DNA from: Amoebophrya sp. A120
Taxonomy: Eukaryota; Sar; Dinophyceae; Syndiniales; Amoebophryaceae
Direction of reading: 5' to 3'
DNA length: 64,000 nucleotides
Assembly: GCA_905178155.1 (NCBI GenBank)
Contig: CAJINV010000008.1
Coordinates: 2,418,001-2,482,000, forward strand
Under the pieces are notes generated by a model. It made no database searches. It saw nothing but the letters and a program-made list of their open reading frames with translations, and was not told the DNA's origin. Both the position numbers and the translations under genes were made by a program. Positions 50,097 through 60,404 of this stretch are shown piece by piece (the first letter of the stretch is position 1; each line of letters starts with the position of its first letter).

Positions 50097-50465
50097 CTAC
50101 AGTCTTCGATTTGTTTTGCCCGTTATCGTTTTTTGTATCCTTGGAAGCTTCGGGGATGGTCCGACAAAGCGGAACTCTCGCGAGTCCGACGCGGGCTGAT
50201 GTGCTGGACGGGGATGTGACGTGGATCCAGCGGAAAAATCCGCCTTACAGCGGCTGAAGGTACTCGGCACAAAGAGCTCAGATTTCTTACTCATGCTAGC
50301 TGCGCGTCTGGGCTTCAGCAGCTTCTTAGCCACTTTTCGAAAGTCGAACAAGGTCTTTCCCTGGGCCGCGATTTTCTTGTGGAGCGGATCGGTCGTGGTC
50401 TTCTTGATGTGGCGCTCGATTCGCATCTGGCGACACGGGTGGTCGACGCGCACGATTTTTGCCAT
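50097..50465 (-). CDS. small basic protein, unknown
   Basis: 122 codons from ATG 50465 (MAKIVRVDHPCRQMRI). Strongly basic, with RRAASMSKK and KTITGKTNRRL at the end. An earlier in-frame ATG at 50483 (MLSQWR) is also possible. The size and charge suggest a nucleic-acid-binding or ribosomal role, but I recognise no family. Confidence 0.4.
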   Translation of the reverse strand: MAKIVRVDHPCRQMRIERHIKKTTTDPLHKKIAAQGKTLFDFRKVAKKLLKPRRAASMSKKSELFVPSTFSRCKADFSAGSTSHPRPAHQPASDSREFRFVGPSPKLPRIQKTITGKTNRRL

Positions 50466-50904
50466 TCTCCACTGCGACAACATCTGATGTATAAATATAG
50501 AAAGTAAAATCCCAAAGGGAAGTTTGAATAGAGCACAGAGCATGTATAGTTCCTTTTCTGTGTAATACACGGAGACGCGGCACTGTAATTCTTGTACTCA
50601 TTTAATAGTGATCGTCACTGCACTTCTCGTTACGGTCATACTCATGACCATCTCCAACTAAATAGTTTTTTGTTTTTACGTTGATCTCCGTGTTGACATC
50701 GATATGATCATCTGAATATGCTCGACTCTCAGGCTTAGACTGTTCCTGTGCGATTATACTCGTATTGTCCCTCGTCGCATTGGCATTCACTGAAAAGTAA
50801 TAAATTCCTTCAAGAGGCATGTGCGTAGTAGCACGTGAATAACTGCTACTTTTATATCTGTATCTTCTAGCAGCAGCTTTTTTGCGGATGCGGAAGTCTG
50901 TACA

Positions 50905-51276
50905 TTATAATATAGACACCTGAATTATTCCTGCTCTGCGGGCCCGCGTCCGACAGTTTCGCCTCTTAACCCAGACTTTTATTGGCCGTTTCGTGTTCAT
51001 GTTCACGTTGTACTGTCTCAGGATCGCTTTACTGGACCGCGCAAGCTGGCCTACCAGTTTTCCTCGGTCCCACTTGCGTTTCTGCTTCATCGACAACTGG
51101 GTAACCCCTAGCACTCCGGTATTGGACGCCTTTCCACGCCTTCTTGTCATTCCTGGCTGCACTGCTCCATGAACATTCAAAGCAAGCCGTCGAAACACTG
51201 TAGTGTATTGCTTTAGAGCTGATGAAGGAAGATGGTGGACGTATTGCAAATCGAAAATGGAGTGTGAGTCGATCAC
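50905..51276 (-). CDS. possible basic exon, unknown
   Basis: 123-codon frame, basic throughout (KQKRKWDRGKL, KRPIKVWVKRRNCRTRARR), ending just before a stop at 50905. It could be a mitochondrial or cytosolic ribosomal-type protein, but motifs are not distinctive. Confidence 0.3.
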   Translation of the reverse strand: MIDSHSIFDLQYVHHLPSSALKQYTTVFRRLALNVHGAVQPGMTRRRGKASNTGVLGVTQLSMKQKRKWDRGKLVGQLARSSKAILRQYNVNMNTKRPIKVWVKRRNCRTRARRAGIIQVSIL

Positions 51277-51340
51277 TGTAGCCGAGCCGAACTGAGAGGT
51301 ATATAGAGATCGTTTGTATCCCTTGACCTATCACTCAGGC

Positions 51341-52460
51341 TCACATGACAGAAAAACCCTGCCGCGGAGGCCTCAAGTCAAAGAGATGCGCGACACTGTC
51401 GCGATCAGTGTACCTCTTCATCTCAACGTCAACTACGAACTCATTTGAAAGCTCTTGTTCTTCTTCTTGCCGAAAGGAATACAATACACTGCGCGTCCTG
51501 CAGTGCTGCTCTCTTTGCATCTCGGCGGGTCGGTGCTGGGAGTCCTTTTTTCGAGGCTGCAGCACGAAGCTTCCGCAACTTTGGTGCGACGAAAAAGTAC
51601 CTAGTGCCATTTCGCAAAGAAGCATACTGGTCTTTCGCGCTTCTGCTTCATCAACCAAAGATCGGCGAAGAGATGATCAGCAGCAGCAGCTGTCGACCAC
51701 TGGGCACAAAATTTATATCCGCACCCGTCTACTCACTTATGCAAACACGACAAGAGTGGCAGAATACGAGACGCGCGAAGATCTCGAAAAGTAGACCAAT
51801 GCGGTACCTCTTCATCCTCCGCGTTGTTTTCTTTCCCACTTCCTTGTGCTTAAACTGCACGCGCCAGCAGTCGTACTCCGCTGGATCCGTGGGTGGTACT
51901 GGGACTTTACGCGCGCCGAGCACTCTCTTCTTCATCACGTAGACATTGTCTTGGTCTTCGTAGCTTATCAACCCCCTTCGTGCGTGTTCATCGTCAAGCT
52001 TATCCTTCGAGCTCGCCTTCTCGAGCAAGAACAGCTTCATGTACTTCCAGCCGGGAACGTAAGTGATTCCCTGATTATGTAGGGTAATTATGTATACTTA
52101 GTTCCCGGTTTTATTTTTTTTCTACGAACTTGGCAAACGCAAAATCCAAAAAGGCAAGAAGTGTGGGGACAATCAAAGAACGAAGTAGCTGATCAAACCT
52201 GGTGAAGTACTCCTGACTCAAACTCCTTCAAGTTCTTCAACACATCTACGTACACCAAAGCGCCCAAAATAAGTACCCGCATATCCGGACGGATGTGTGT
52301 GCCGCGAGTGCGAAGGTTCGGGATAGCATGAGGTAGGGGTCGCGGCAGCGGTATGCTGGGCGACCACGCGACATCGCTCTTCGAGGATGGAGACGAGTCA
52401 TTGCCACTGTGACTGTCATTGTCCGCACTGCTGGAGGTCGGAGAATAATCTGGTGATTAG
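51341..52460 (-). CDS. multi-exon gene of unknown function (partial model)
   Basis: Three coding-like blocks lie in line on the minus strand. Block 1, about 52450-52205, reads DYSPTSSSADNDSHSGND, a Pro-rich part, then DMRVLILGALVYVDVLKN. Block 2, about 52040-51800, reads LDDEHARRGLISYEDQDNVY, then RKVPVPPTDPAEYDCWRVQF. Block 3, 51658-51341, is Ser/Glu-rich. Intron ends between them are plausible but not uniquely fixed. No known domain. Confidence 0.4.
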
Positions 52461-52918
52461 AAAAATTCGTGGACATTGTCCAATCTATTCATGTATGTGT
52501 TGTTCTCATACATATCAACACAAAGAAATACGGCAAAGACATGCTTTGCGATTCTCTGGCTTGAACAGCGCCTTATTTACCGGATGAGCACTCCCTGCTC
52601 CGCGCGTACCGTTTTCCCAAATCCTTCTCGAACGCTCTCCGTAGAGCGCCAAGCGTTGGCGGGAAGGCCACTCCAGATCCGCAACCGATCGTATGGAAGT
52701 TGGAAAATATCCTACCGCGCTTGCCATCGCGTCGCAACTTGTCAAGTACCAATAGATACCATACTCTGTCTTCTCACTGGGCATTACAACAGCAGCTCAA
52801 ACAGGAATGAGATAGCAGCGATCCTTCCAAATGCATCTTCTATTTTTCCACATGATGCGCGCTGACATAGTTCTCTTGTGGAACACTTGTCTACGCTGGC
52901 ACAAGCGAGCGATCACTT

Positions 52919-53464
52919 TCAGTCTGGATATGGTAAGAAGGCTGGTTCGAGCTTGAAAGGCACTGGAAACCAATTGCTACTTGTTGTCGAACAGTGATTT
53001 GAGTTCGAGTCGGCTACATAGACACCGTTCTGCAGTTCTCGACCCCAGTGCTGCTCGTACTCCAATCTCGCCAAAAACTCCTGGTAGACTGACAGTTTAT
53101 TGGCGTATTGCTTGTTCTGTTCACCTCCTTCAGCGCCGCTCTGCAGCTGCATTCTCCTGTACTCGGCGTCCAGAAAGTTCTCAGCAGCCTCCACCTCTTC
53201 CACATCCAAAAAATTGTAGCAGTTCATACCCTGGGGCATCTTTCCGGAATTTCCGAAGCAGGCACGGTGAAGATCGCCATGCACTGCAGTTTTCGCATGC
53301 GTGCTCCTAAAGAATGCACAACAGAGGCAGCAGGAAGCGCCTGTGGTTGCTGCCGGCTTTGCGCGATGAAAACGGTTCTGGTACGAGTCTTCGAAAAATC
53401 TGCGACAACAGGCACCTGGTGATATGCATTTGCGTTCAAATTTGCGAGTGATGCGCAAGCACAA
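52919..53464 (-). CDS. hypothetical protein or terminal exon
   Basis: The convincing part begins near ATG 53239 (MPQGMNCYNFLDVEEVEAAE) and continues through a charged helical region (FLARLEYEQHWGRELQNGVY) to a stop at 52919. The Cys-rich residues before it may be coding too, but they look less protein-like. The ORF 53520-53224 overlaps in another frame. Function unknown. Confidence 0.4.
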   Translation of the reverse strand: MCLRITRKFERKCISPGACCRRFFEDSYQNRFHRAKPAATTGASCCLCCAFFRSTHAKTAVHGDLHRACFGNSGKMPQGMNCYNFLDVEEVEAAENFLDAEYRRMQLQSGAEGGEQNKQYANKLSVYQEFLARLEYEQHWGRELQNGVYVADSNSNHCSTTSSNWFPVPFKLEPAFLPYPD

Positions 53465-53516
53465 GGTCTTCTCGTAACCGTCATCAAATCACAAGCACCA
53501 ACAAACCTACGAAAAG

Positions 53517-53762
53517 TCATCCACCTTGTTTCTTCAGAAACGCGGACAAGAGTCCCTTCGGCACGCCAATCTCTTGATCCGCAGCCGCCGGTGGACCCTC
53601 CTCTTTTCGTTGATGTCCCGGACCGATGACCGTCGGTTTAGGGTGATCAAAAACGGGAAACGTGGAAATTTCTAGAGCAGTGGGAAACGAAACGTCCACG
53701 ACACACGCGCAGCTGTCCGCTATCACGCTGTCCTCGCCCTTTATTGACCACGTCCACGTCAT
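53517..53762 (-). CDS. hypothetical 81-aa protein or first exon
   Basis: ATG 53762 gives MTWTWSIKGEDSVIADSCAC and continues with a balanced, protein-like composition (TVIGPGHQRKEEGPP, GVPKGLLSAFLKK). It ends at a TGA in a context (CAAG followed by GTGGATG) that could be a 5' splice site into the next exon. No family recognised. Confidence 0.42.
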   Translation of the reverse strand: MTWTWSIKGEDSVIADSCACVVDVSFPTALEISTFPVFDHPKPTVIGPGHQRKEEGPPAAADQEIGVPKGLLSAFLKKQGG

Positions 53763-54021
53763 TGTGACAAGATGAGCGGGCGACACGGACCCGGCCCGCG
53801 CATTGCAGCGGCCTTCTAGATTATCAAGGACGAGACAAACCAACTTATCCAAAAACGCTAATAGTCTACTGATACATAGATTGATATATACAGCTTTTAG
53901 GAGCCTGCATGGCTTTCTTTCGGTCGCCTGCGCCGAAAAAGGAAGTGTTGTCCTCGGCGGGGCCGTTCAACTCTCGGCGCCGGCGCTGACCTTTTTTGTG
54001 CTCGTCTGAATCATGCTTGTT

Positions 54022-57000
54022 CTAGTGATTTTGCAACTTCTTGGACGAGAGGCCCTGTCTCTTTGGATACAGCGTTTTCGTGCCGAGTGGCCCACAAATT
54101 CCCCACTGCACCAGGTCCACTCCGGCTACTTCATCGCGTCCGGTTTGCGTTGCGCCGAGCGTAAAAACCGGCTTGCCAGTGGCAAGATCCGATTTGTACA
54201 TCGGGTAGATCAGGCCCCCGAGCTGCGTCACGGTATGCGTCAGGAAATACCATCCGCTCACCTCCGGATAGTTTTCGCTTTTCAGCAAGACCTTGGCGGG
54301 TGGGTGGGTCGTGTCTTGGATGCAGGATTCGAGCCGCTGATCGGCTTGTTGTTCTTGGGCCTTATCTGCTACCGTGGAAAAGTTGCGGGCTCTTGGCTCA
54401 GCCATGTTGCTCAGCTGACGGCAAGGTATGATCTTTCTCCCTTCTAGTACCTTCGCTGGAAGAAAAGCTAAAACGCCATGATCGCTGCTGGTATCCTCGT
54501 GCTCGGTTTCCAGTGGACGTTCACGCTTAGCTGCGGTCGCGCAGGAGGGAAGCGACGAATCTGATTGCTTTTTTTTGCTTTTCTTGTCACCAACCAAATG
54601 CCCGCCTCCGTTGTGTTGTGTTTCGGATGTCGGTTTGTTTGCAGACCGATTGACGGGAACGGGTGCAACCTCCCGCTTCACTTGTTGCAGTGGATGACCC
54701 AAAAAGCCGATACGTTCTGACTGCGTTTTAGTGCAAGGCGAGTGCTGCTCGTTCTTGATCCGCAGTGTTCGCGTTCCTGCCTCCTCGCGAGAGTTTTGAA
54801 AGATGAGATCTTGCTTGACCCGAAAACGGGGTAATTCCGGCGACGTTGGTGAAGTGGGCTCTTTCTTAATGCGCACAGGATCGCGCTTGCTCGTGCATTC
54901 AGGCTCGCAGTTGACTCGGCTGCGGCGACGATCAGCGGCCCCGGGTGAGGTGGGCTCGCACTTGATTCGGGTCGTGGGAGCGCAGTTCTCTCGCTCTGTG
55001 GCCGAACTCGTGGTGATCAGCTCTGGGTCCCGCTTGATGGATCTTTCACTCGTCACGTTTTCAGGAGGAGGCACTTCTGCCTTGAATTGAACATCGGGAG
55101 AACCAGAAGACTCAGCTTTCAACAAACCGGATTCGCCTACGATGGGTGACACGGACGACGTTCCCTCTTGCTTGATGCTGGTTTTTCCGCTTTTGTCAAA
55201 ATCAGGAACAAAAGACGCTGCTGAATGATGCTGGCTGGACCCGGCCTGCCTGGACAGGGACGCCGATGCGTCCTCACATGCGTCGTCACCAGGATTTTGC
55301 TTCTGCTCTCTCTTGATCCTGGAACGGCCGTCGACTAGTTGTGGCGATTCCGGCTTTTGTTGTTCCTTTACCTGTGAAACACCTGCTCCCGCTGCTGGTT
55401 CCGGTTCGGCAGCGCAGACAACTTGTGCGTTGTTGTGATGCTTGCTTCTCGTGCGTGTAGTCGTGATTTCCGAATGCGAATCCAGATGCTGTTCGAGCAT
55501 CGCCAAACGAGCTGCGCGTTGCATTTCCAACCGTTCTGCTCCTTTTTCGCCCAGCACACGCATGGCGTAGCCGCTCTCGAGCAGAGTCCTTGCACTAGAG
55601 CTTGTCCACTGATTCCCATTCGCGTTATCCGCAGCAGCTTTACTGTTTCTGGCGCTGCCCTGCTCTGCATCTCGAATTCGTCGTAGCAACCACACCAAGA
55701 CGGCCCGCTCCTTGAAATAGGTATATAGGCTCTCGGAAATTCATGTGAGAGTCCATTTCTGAAAATTTAAAATTCGCAAACTTCGAAACCCTCTGCGAAT
55801 CTTATAACACGCGCCCAAAACCCGGCCCCGGCGAACCCCATTCAGCTTCCAAAGTCAACAAGGCCCCGAAAAGGGGGCTTCGAGAACTCTGAAAGATACG
55901 CGCCGTTTTTCTTCCAGAACTCTGGAGCTTCTCTTTTGTGGACTTCGAACAAGCCGGCCCTCGATCCGGAGCCGCTTGATCCCCGAACGCCGAGGTTGGC
56001 TCCATTGCCTAGTCCATGAGGTGCCCACCACGGCTTTGAGGTTCCGAAGCCAACAAATTCGACACACATGAATTTCTCAGGCTCTGAAAGAAAAACGGCG
56101 TCTTTCTTTCAGAGCCTGAGAAATTCATGTGTGTAAATGTTGAGCCAATCCCCTTCCATCAAAAGGGCGGCTGGTCGCCGGCCGTCTGGGCTGGCTTGAT
56201 TGCCAGCTCCGGATCACGGCGGCCAAAGGTTCAATCTTTTCAAGTAATCAAATCTGACACACATGAATTTCTCAGGCTCTAAAAGAAAAACGGCGTTTTT
56301 CTTCTAGAGCATGAGAAATTCATGTGTGTAAATGTTGAGCCAATCCCCTTCCATCAAAAGGGCGGCTGGTCGCCGGCCGTCTGGGCTGGCTTGATTGCCA
56401 GCTCCGGATCACGGCGGCCAAAGGTTCAACTTTTTCAACAAATCGAATTTGACACACATGAATTTCTCAGGCTTTAAAAGAAAAACGGCGTTTTTCTTCT
56501 ACAGCCTGAGAAATTCATGTGTGTAAATGTTGAACCAATCCGCTTTCGCCAACAAGGCGGTTGGTCGCCGACCGTCGGGGCTGGCTTGATTGCCAGCTCC
56601 GGATCACGGCGGCCAAAGGTTGAACTTTTTGAAGAAATCGAATTTGACACACATGAATTTCTCAGGCTCTAAAAGAAAAACGCCGCTTTTCTTTTAGAGC
56701 CTGAGAAATTCAAGTGTGTAAATGCCTTTCGCCGGCCCCCGGCTGGTGAAAATCCCCATTGGTAACTGAAACATTTTTCAGCTACCAATGGGGATTTTCA
56801 CCACTCGGTGAGTGGCGAAAGCGCTTTCGCCACTCACCGAGTGGCGAAAATCCCCATTGGTAACTGAAAAGCTTTTCAGTTACCAATGAGGATTTTCACC
56901 TCTAGGTGAGAGGCGACAGCGCTTTCGCCTCTCACCTAGAGGTGAAAATGCCCATTGTAAACTGAAAATCTATTCGCCACTGACGAAGGCGACTCCTCCT

Positions 57001-59465
57001 GGTGGAAATTAATTCAAGTGTGAAAATTTGTTGGGGCTGTTATTGGTCTCGAAAAACGAGTCGCTTTCAGCACTCTTTTTTTTGCTACCCCCGATGGGTA
57101 ACAATTCAAGTGTGAAAATTTAAAAGAGTCACTGGAACGACTCACTGCAATGACTCTTTCAATAGAGTCTCAACTATTTCTCTTCATAATTAAATTTACG
57201 CACTTGAATTTACTGTCTTTTAAATTTACGCACTTGAATTTGTTGCCAATGGCAATAAATTCAAGTGCGTAAATTTAAAAGACTCCTTCGAAGGAGTCCT
57301 TGCAAGGAGTCCCTGCCTGGACTCATTGCAAGGTGTAGCCGGAAGAGTCGAACGCAAATCCAAAACGAAAACGATTCATCCCCAACAATTTGCACTAGCG
57401 CCAGCAGATGTCCCAACTACCTCCTCCCCCAACCCCCGCTACCTCCCCTGGGGCCCGAGCCTTCTCCTTCCCAACCCGGACCACCTCCTCTACAAGTTCA
57501 GCCGCCTACTCCCGGAGCCAGGTCTTCTCCTGTGGGCCCCGGCCCCCTTCACGCGGAACCCAGACCACTTCTTCCACAGCCCAAGCGCCCTCATCCGGAG
57601 CCTGGACCCCCTCCTTCCAAACCTCCGCCACATTCTTCGGAACCCAGGCGCCCCTCGTCCCAACCCGGAAACGGCCCCGGCCCTCCCGCTGCTTTCTTCT
57701 AAATGGCCAGACCCGAGGCGCTTCAGCTTTGAAGGCAAAGCCCATCGCCCCCTTCTGAGCTGAGGCCGCTCAACCCTTGCAGACCTACCTGCCCCAGAGG
57801 CCGAAGCGGGAGGAGCCTGCCTATGCTGGCATCCACGTGGGGCCGTGTCATTTGTCTCGCCTCGAGCCACCTCGCAGTCGGGGGCGGGTTTTACAAAAAT
57901 GGCCGGAGTTGAGGCGCTTCACTTCACGAAGGGCAACCAGCTTGCCGAACCACGGCGAAGGCGCTCAGCTTTGTTGGCTTTGCTTGTCCACGGCCCGAAA
58001 CCTCTTGCGCCCTGGCCTATGCGAAGCCGGGCGCGGACCTAATGCCCTTCCTTTTCCGAGCTGGCCCTAGCGTGGCGCCACATCGACGACGACTTAAAAC
58101 ACCCCACAAGAGAATGCCTGGAGGGCGCCGGAAGGAGGGCTCGGGCAGCCACCTTCCGGCAAAGCCTTGCAGCTACACACCGCGAGGGGACCACAGAGCG
58201 CACCCCCTGAAAACCGGAGCCGGGCCCCTCACTATTCAGAACATGCCCTAAAGTGGTTCGCAACGCACTCCACTCAGCTGGTTTCTTAGCCACAATCTTC
58301 ATAGTGCCAGTGCCGATCGTGAATGCTTGCCGTCTGTAGAGGTGTCGCTCTGCCACTCAGAGGGGCGAACTACAGACGCTCCCGGCGGCCAGAACCCCTA
58401 TGCCCTGCCCCCAAATCGCGGCCCCCGATGGCCGACAAAACCGCCGAAAACCGAAAACACGCAGAGCCACCAAACTGAGCCGAAACACCTAAGACCGAGA
58501 AACACAAGCCGGCGACCAGTGCAACTGCTCCAGTTTTTTCTTCGGGCAAAGGCCCCAACGTGGGCGGCAGGCCTGTGCCCGGGCGACGACCACAACAGAG
58601 CAGGATGCCAGGAGTGAGGTCATAACCCAGAGGGCCGAAGCGCTTAACGTGCGAAATAAAAAGCGCGGCGCCGGCGCTGCCGTCGCTACTTCTTGCAGAA
58701 CTGTAGCGGTTCGACTCTGGCAGCAGCTCCGTGGCTGGGCAACTTGCACAAGCAAAGGAGGCGCGCAATGTTTTGCCATTGGCGCTATTCGAAAACTGCG
58801 AAATTTAAATTTTCGAACATGGTACTAGACATGAATTTCTCTGAGCCCATAAGGTAAAAATCTCGTTAAACAAGATATCCTCGCGCGATAGTTCGCTCTC
58901 CCCTGAATTTGTACGGGAGGCCGCAGCAAGTAGGTCTCGTTCTCGATCGAAGTAGTTGCGTATCTCGGAAAAACTTCTGCACAACCATGGCGATTCTGGC
59001 TGGTTGTGTGCTGTTATTTCATGAAAAAGAAGCAACATTTGTTGTTGTTTTCAAAAAAATTGCGCATCGGTATCGTAGGTGGGAATGTTTTTCATGCTCG
59101 TAGATGGGCTCCAAGAAATTCACACATCATTATTTACGGTTCGAGTGTTCGGTTTATTCTCGTACAACGCCATGATCAACGATCAAAAAAAAATCCTCTC
59201 AAAAACAAAAAGCAAAACACACGAAAGTGATAATTACCGGTACCGGATGGATTGCAGACGTTCGCAAATGTCTGTGTCGCACTGTGACTGCCTCTGTACC
59301 ATTTCAACGATTTCAGCAATCCCTTATGGGACCTGTGCGGCTTGTGAAGTTTCGCGACAAATTTAGGAGGCAAAAGGTGGGTTTCTAGATCAATGTCTTG
59401 ACTCACTTATTCCTGTGCAGTTGTTTTCTTTCCGTCGGCTTGTTCTTTTTACGCCTCGAAGCCAT
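54022..59465 (-). CDS. multi-site SUMO-target candidate protein, four exons, one interrupted by a 3.1-kb introner-like element
   Basis: Exons (minus): 59465-59407 (ATG, MASRRKKNKPTERKQ), 59332-59244, 59010-58849, then after the element 55724-54022. The first two introns are GT-AG. Total 2013 nt, 670 aa, all phases consistent. The N terminus is basic (NLS-like). Residues about 60-160 look folded (SFSEIRNYFDRERDLLAAA, FKERAVLVWLLRRIRDAEQ). Ten psi-K-x-E/D SUMO-acceptor sites follow, at about K241, K288, K306, K318, K334, K358, K390, K407, K427 and K453, plus LKSE later. Three of them (IKCEPTSP, IKKEPTSP, IKNEQHSP) are exact phosphorylation-dependent sumoylation motifs. The last 80 residues are ordered (GWYFLTHTVTQLGGLIYPMY). 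Probably a nuclear, poly-sumoylated scaffold or regulator. No named family. Confidence 0.72.
56063..56718 (+). repeat. tandem array of 195-bp units, each with a 71-bp hairpin
   Basis: Four hairpins start at 56063, 56258, 56453 and 56648, exactly 195 bases apart. Each has arms CACACATGAATTTCTCAGGC ... GAGAAATTCATGTGTG around a short AACGGCG loop region. Spacers share a conserved GC-rich block (GGTCGCCGGCCGTCTGGGC). The hairpin arms resemble the element's own ends (ACATGAATTTCTCTGAGCC), so terminal sequence seems to have been duplicated inward. The fourth unit is truncated. Confidence 0.92.
56745..56944. repeat. chain of four abutting near-perfect palindromes
   Basis: Palindromes at 56745-56802, 56801-56844, 56849-56895 and 56897-56944 follow one another with almost no spacing. 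The second is a perfect 44-bp palindrome centred on AAAGCGCTTT (CCACTCGGTGAGTGGCGAAA and its complement). Such DNA would extrude as a run of cruciforms or form a long RNA stem-loop cluster. Confidence 0.92.
57190..57300. repeat. inverted repeats of AAATTTACGCACTTGAATTT type and a GACTCC palindrome
   Basis: AATTTACGCACTTGAATTT occurs at about 57193 and 57224, and its complement at about 57258-57277, giving a 20-bp stem around TTGCCAATGGCAA. GACTCCTTCGAAGGAGTC (about 57282-57299) is a perfect palindrome. These share the core AAATTCA(A/T)GTGNG with the 195-bp hairpins. Confidence 0.85.
57301..58780. other. GC-rich interior of the giant element, no credible gene
   Basis: Several overlapping frames in all three phases encode Pro/Gly/Arg-rich peptides (for example at 57265-57763). 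That is what CCC/GGG-rich DNA gives, and none has a domain. Composition resembles the GC-rich part of the TIR element at 13300-15300. Confidence 0.6.
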
Positions 59466-59576
59466 GCACGCTGAATTCAACGATCTACACTTACAAAAAA
59501 AGGTCTCGAGGCCATATAAGGCAGTGCAAATGGAAATGCTATCGATCCACGTCCAACCTTGAATGGGCGCATAAAA

Positions 59577-60404
59577 CTACACATAGTTCCTGCCATTTTC
59601 ATTCCGATTATCTAATGGCAGCAACTGTCGCGAGGAAAGAAACTTCTTGACGCGGCATACTACTTCGATGAGCTCGATGCAGCGAACGTCATCCGGAATG
59701 TCATTGCTTGTCGGTGCTGGCACATTCGCCGGCAGCACGAGATCTTCCGCCGAGACAGCCGCGCGTGACATCGTTTTTGCGGTGCGTTGGCCGCAAGCAG
59801 CAGATGACTTCAACCCGTCCTCGATCGTCCACAGCGGTGGCTTTTCGCCGCTTGGTGTTGGTGCTTGTGCTGAGAAGGCCGAAGAAAAAAACGTCAATGG
59901 TTCTGCCGCGTTTTCACGGGTGTGGCAATGGGCAGGGACTTGCAGGGGGCGCCTACTCGTCGACGAAGAGGAAGATGAAGACGACGCCGATGATGATGCG
60001 GAAGCCCTGCAATTCTGCAGCTGTAGCTGGTACTTTTCTGCCTTCGCGGCTAGTTCTCGCCGCTCGTGATTGTGTTGGGCATGGAGATGGTTCCGCAGTA
60101 CTTTGGCCTTTTCCGCAAATTCCGGCACAGCGAGCGGCGCTGCGTGTCGCGAATCGATGGCGACGAGGCCTCCACATGTTCCACCCCCCCGCTTTTCCTG
60201 GTACTCCGTTCTGGCAGGATTCATCCTAGCCCAGTTTTTTTTTCCGCCCTTGCCCACGGCCCACTCGTAGCCATACCAAGGGTGTCTGGTATTCTTTAGA
60301 ACACCGACGTCGACCCACTTGTTCGGGGGAAAAGGGCGCACGACGTTCTTGTTTGAGGGCGTAGGTGGCCCAGAGGGGCCAGCGTTCCTCATGATCTCCG
60401 CCAT
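59577..60404 (-). CDS. hypothetical 275-aa protein
   Basis: Starts at ATG 60404 (MAEIMRNAGPSGPPTPSN). An aromatic, basic region (KWVDVGVLKNTRHPWYGYEW) may be a small nucleic-acid- or peptide-binding fold. A helical, possibly coiled segment follows (KAKVLRNHLHAQHNHERREL), then a poly-Ser run and a more ordered C terminus (CIELIEVVCRVKKFLSSRQL). No family recognised. It lies just upstream (in minus sense) of the multi-site SUMO-target gene and is co-oriented with it. Confidence 0.55.
   Translation of the reverse strand: MAEIMRNAGPSGPPTPSNKNVVRPFPPNKWVDVGVLKNTRHPWYGYEWAVGKGGKKNWARMNPARTEYQEKRGGGTCGGLVAIDSRHAAPLAVPEFAEKAKVLRNHLHAQHNHERRELAAKAEKYQLQLQNCRASASSSASSSSSSSSTSRRPLQVPAHCHTRENAAEPLTFFSSAFSAQAPTPSGEKPPLWTIEDGLKSSAACGQRTAKTMSRAAVSAEDLVLPANVPAPTSNDIPDDVRCIELIEVVCRVKKFLSSRQLLPLDNRNENGRNYV

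Larger units (their letters stand above)
55725..58851. mobile_element. 3.1-kb inverted-repeat element behaving as an intron (giant introner candidate)
   Basis: The element is 55728-58848. The left end starts GGCTCTCGGAAATTCATG. The right end read on the minus strand starts GGGCTCAGAGAAATTCATG, and similarity continues for about 60 bases (TTTAAATTTCGCA...TTCGAA region). ATA at 55725-55727 and 58849-58851 would be a 3-bp duplication. Removing the element and one ATA joins the minus-strand codons ACC TTA to TAT ACC TAT TTC in frame. The possible borders are not GT-AG. Inside are 195-bp hairpin repeats (56063-56718), a chain of palindromes (56745-56944), AAATTCAAGTG-type inverted repeats (57000-57300) and a 1.5-kb GC-rich Pro-codon-rich stretch without a credible gene. 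Confidence 0.72.

Noticed and set aside
57265-57763. Three overlapping Pro-rich frames resembling extensin-like proteins
   Set aside because: All three frames are open because the DNA is CCC-rich; no consistent start, domain or codon pattern, and they lie inside the introner-like element.
58700-58730. GGTTCGACTC, similar to a tRNA T-loop
   Set aside because: No matching D-arm, anticodon arm or acceptor stem could be drawn upstream.
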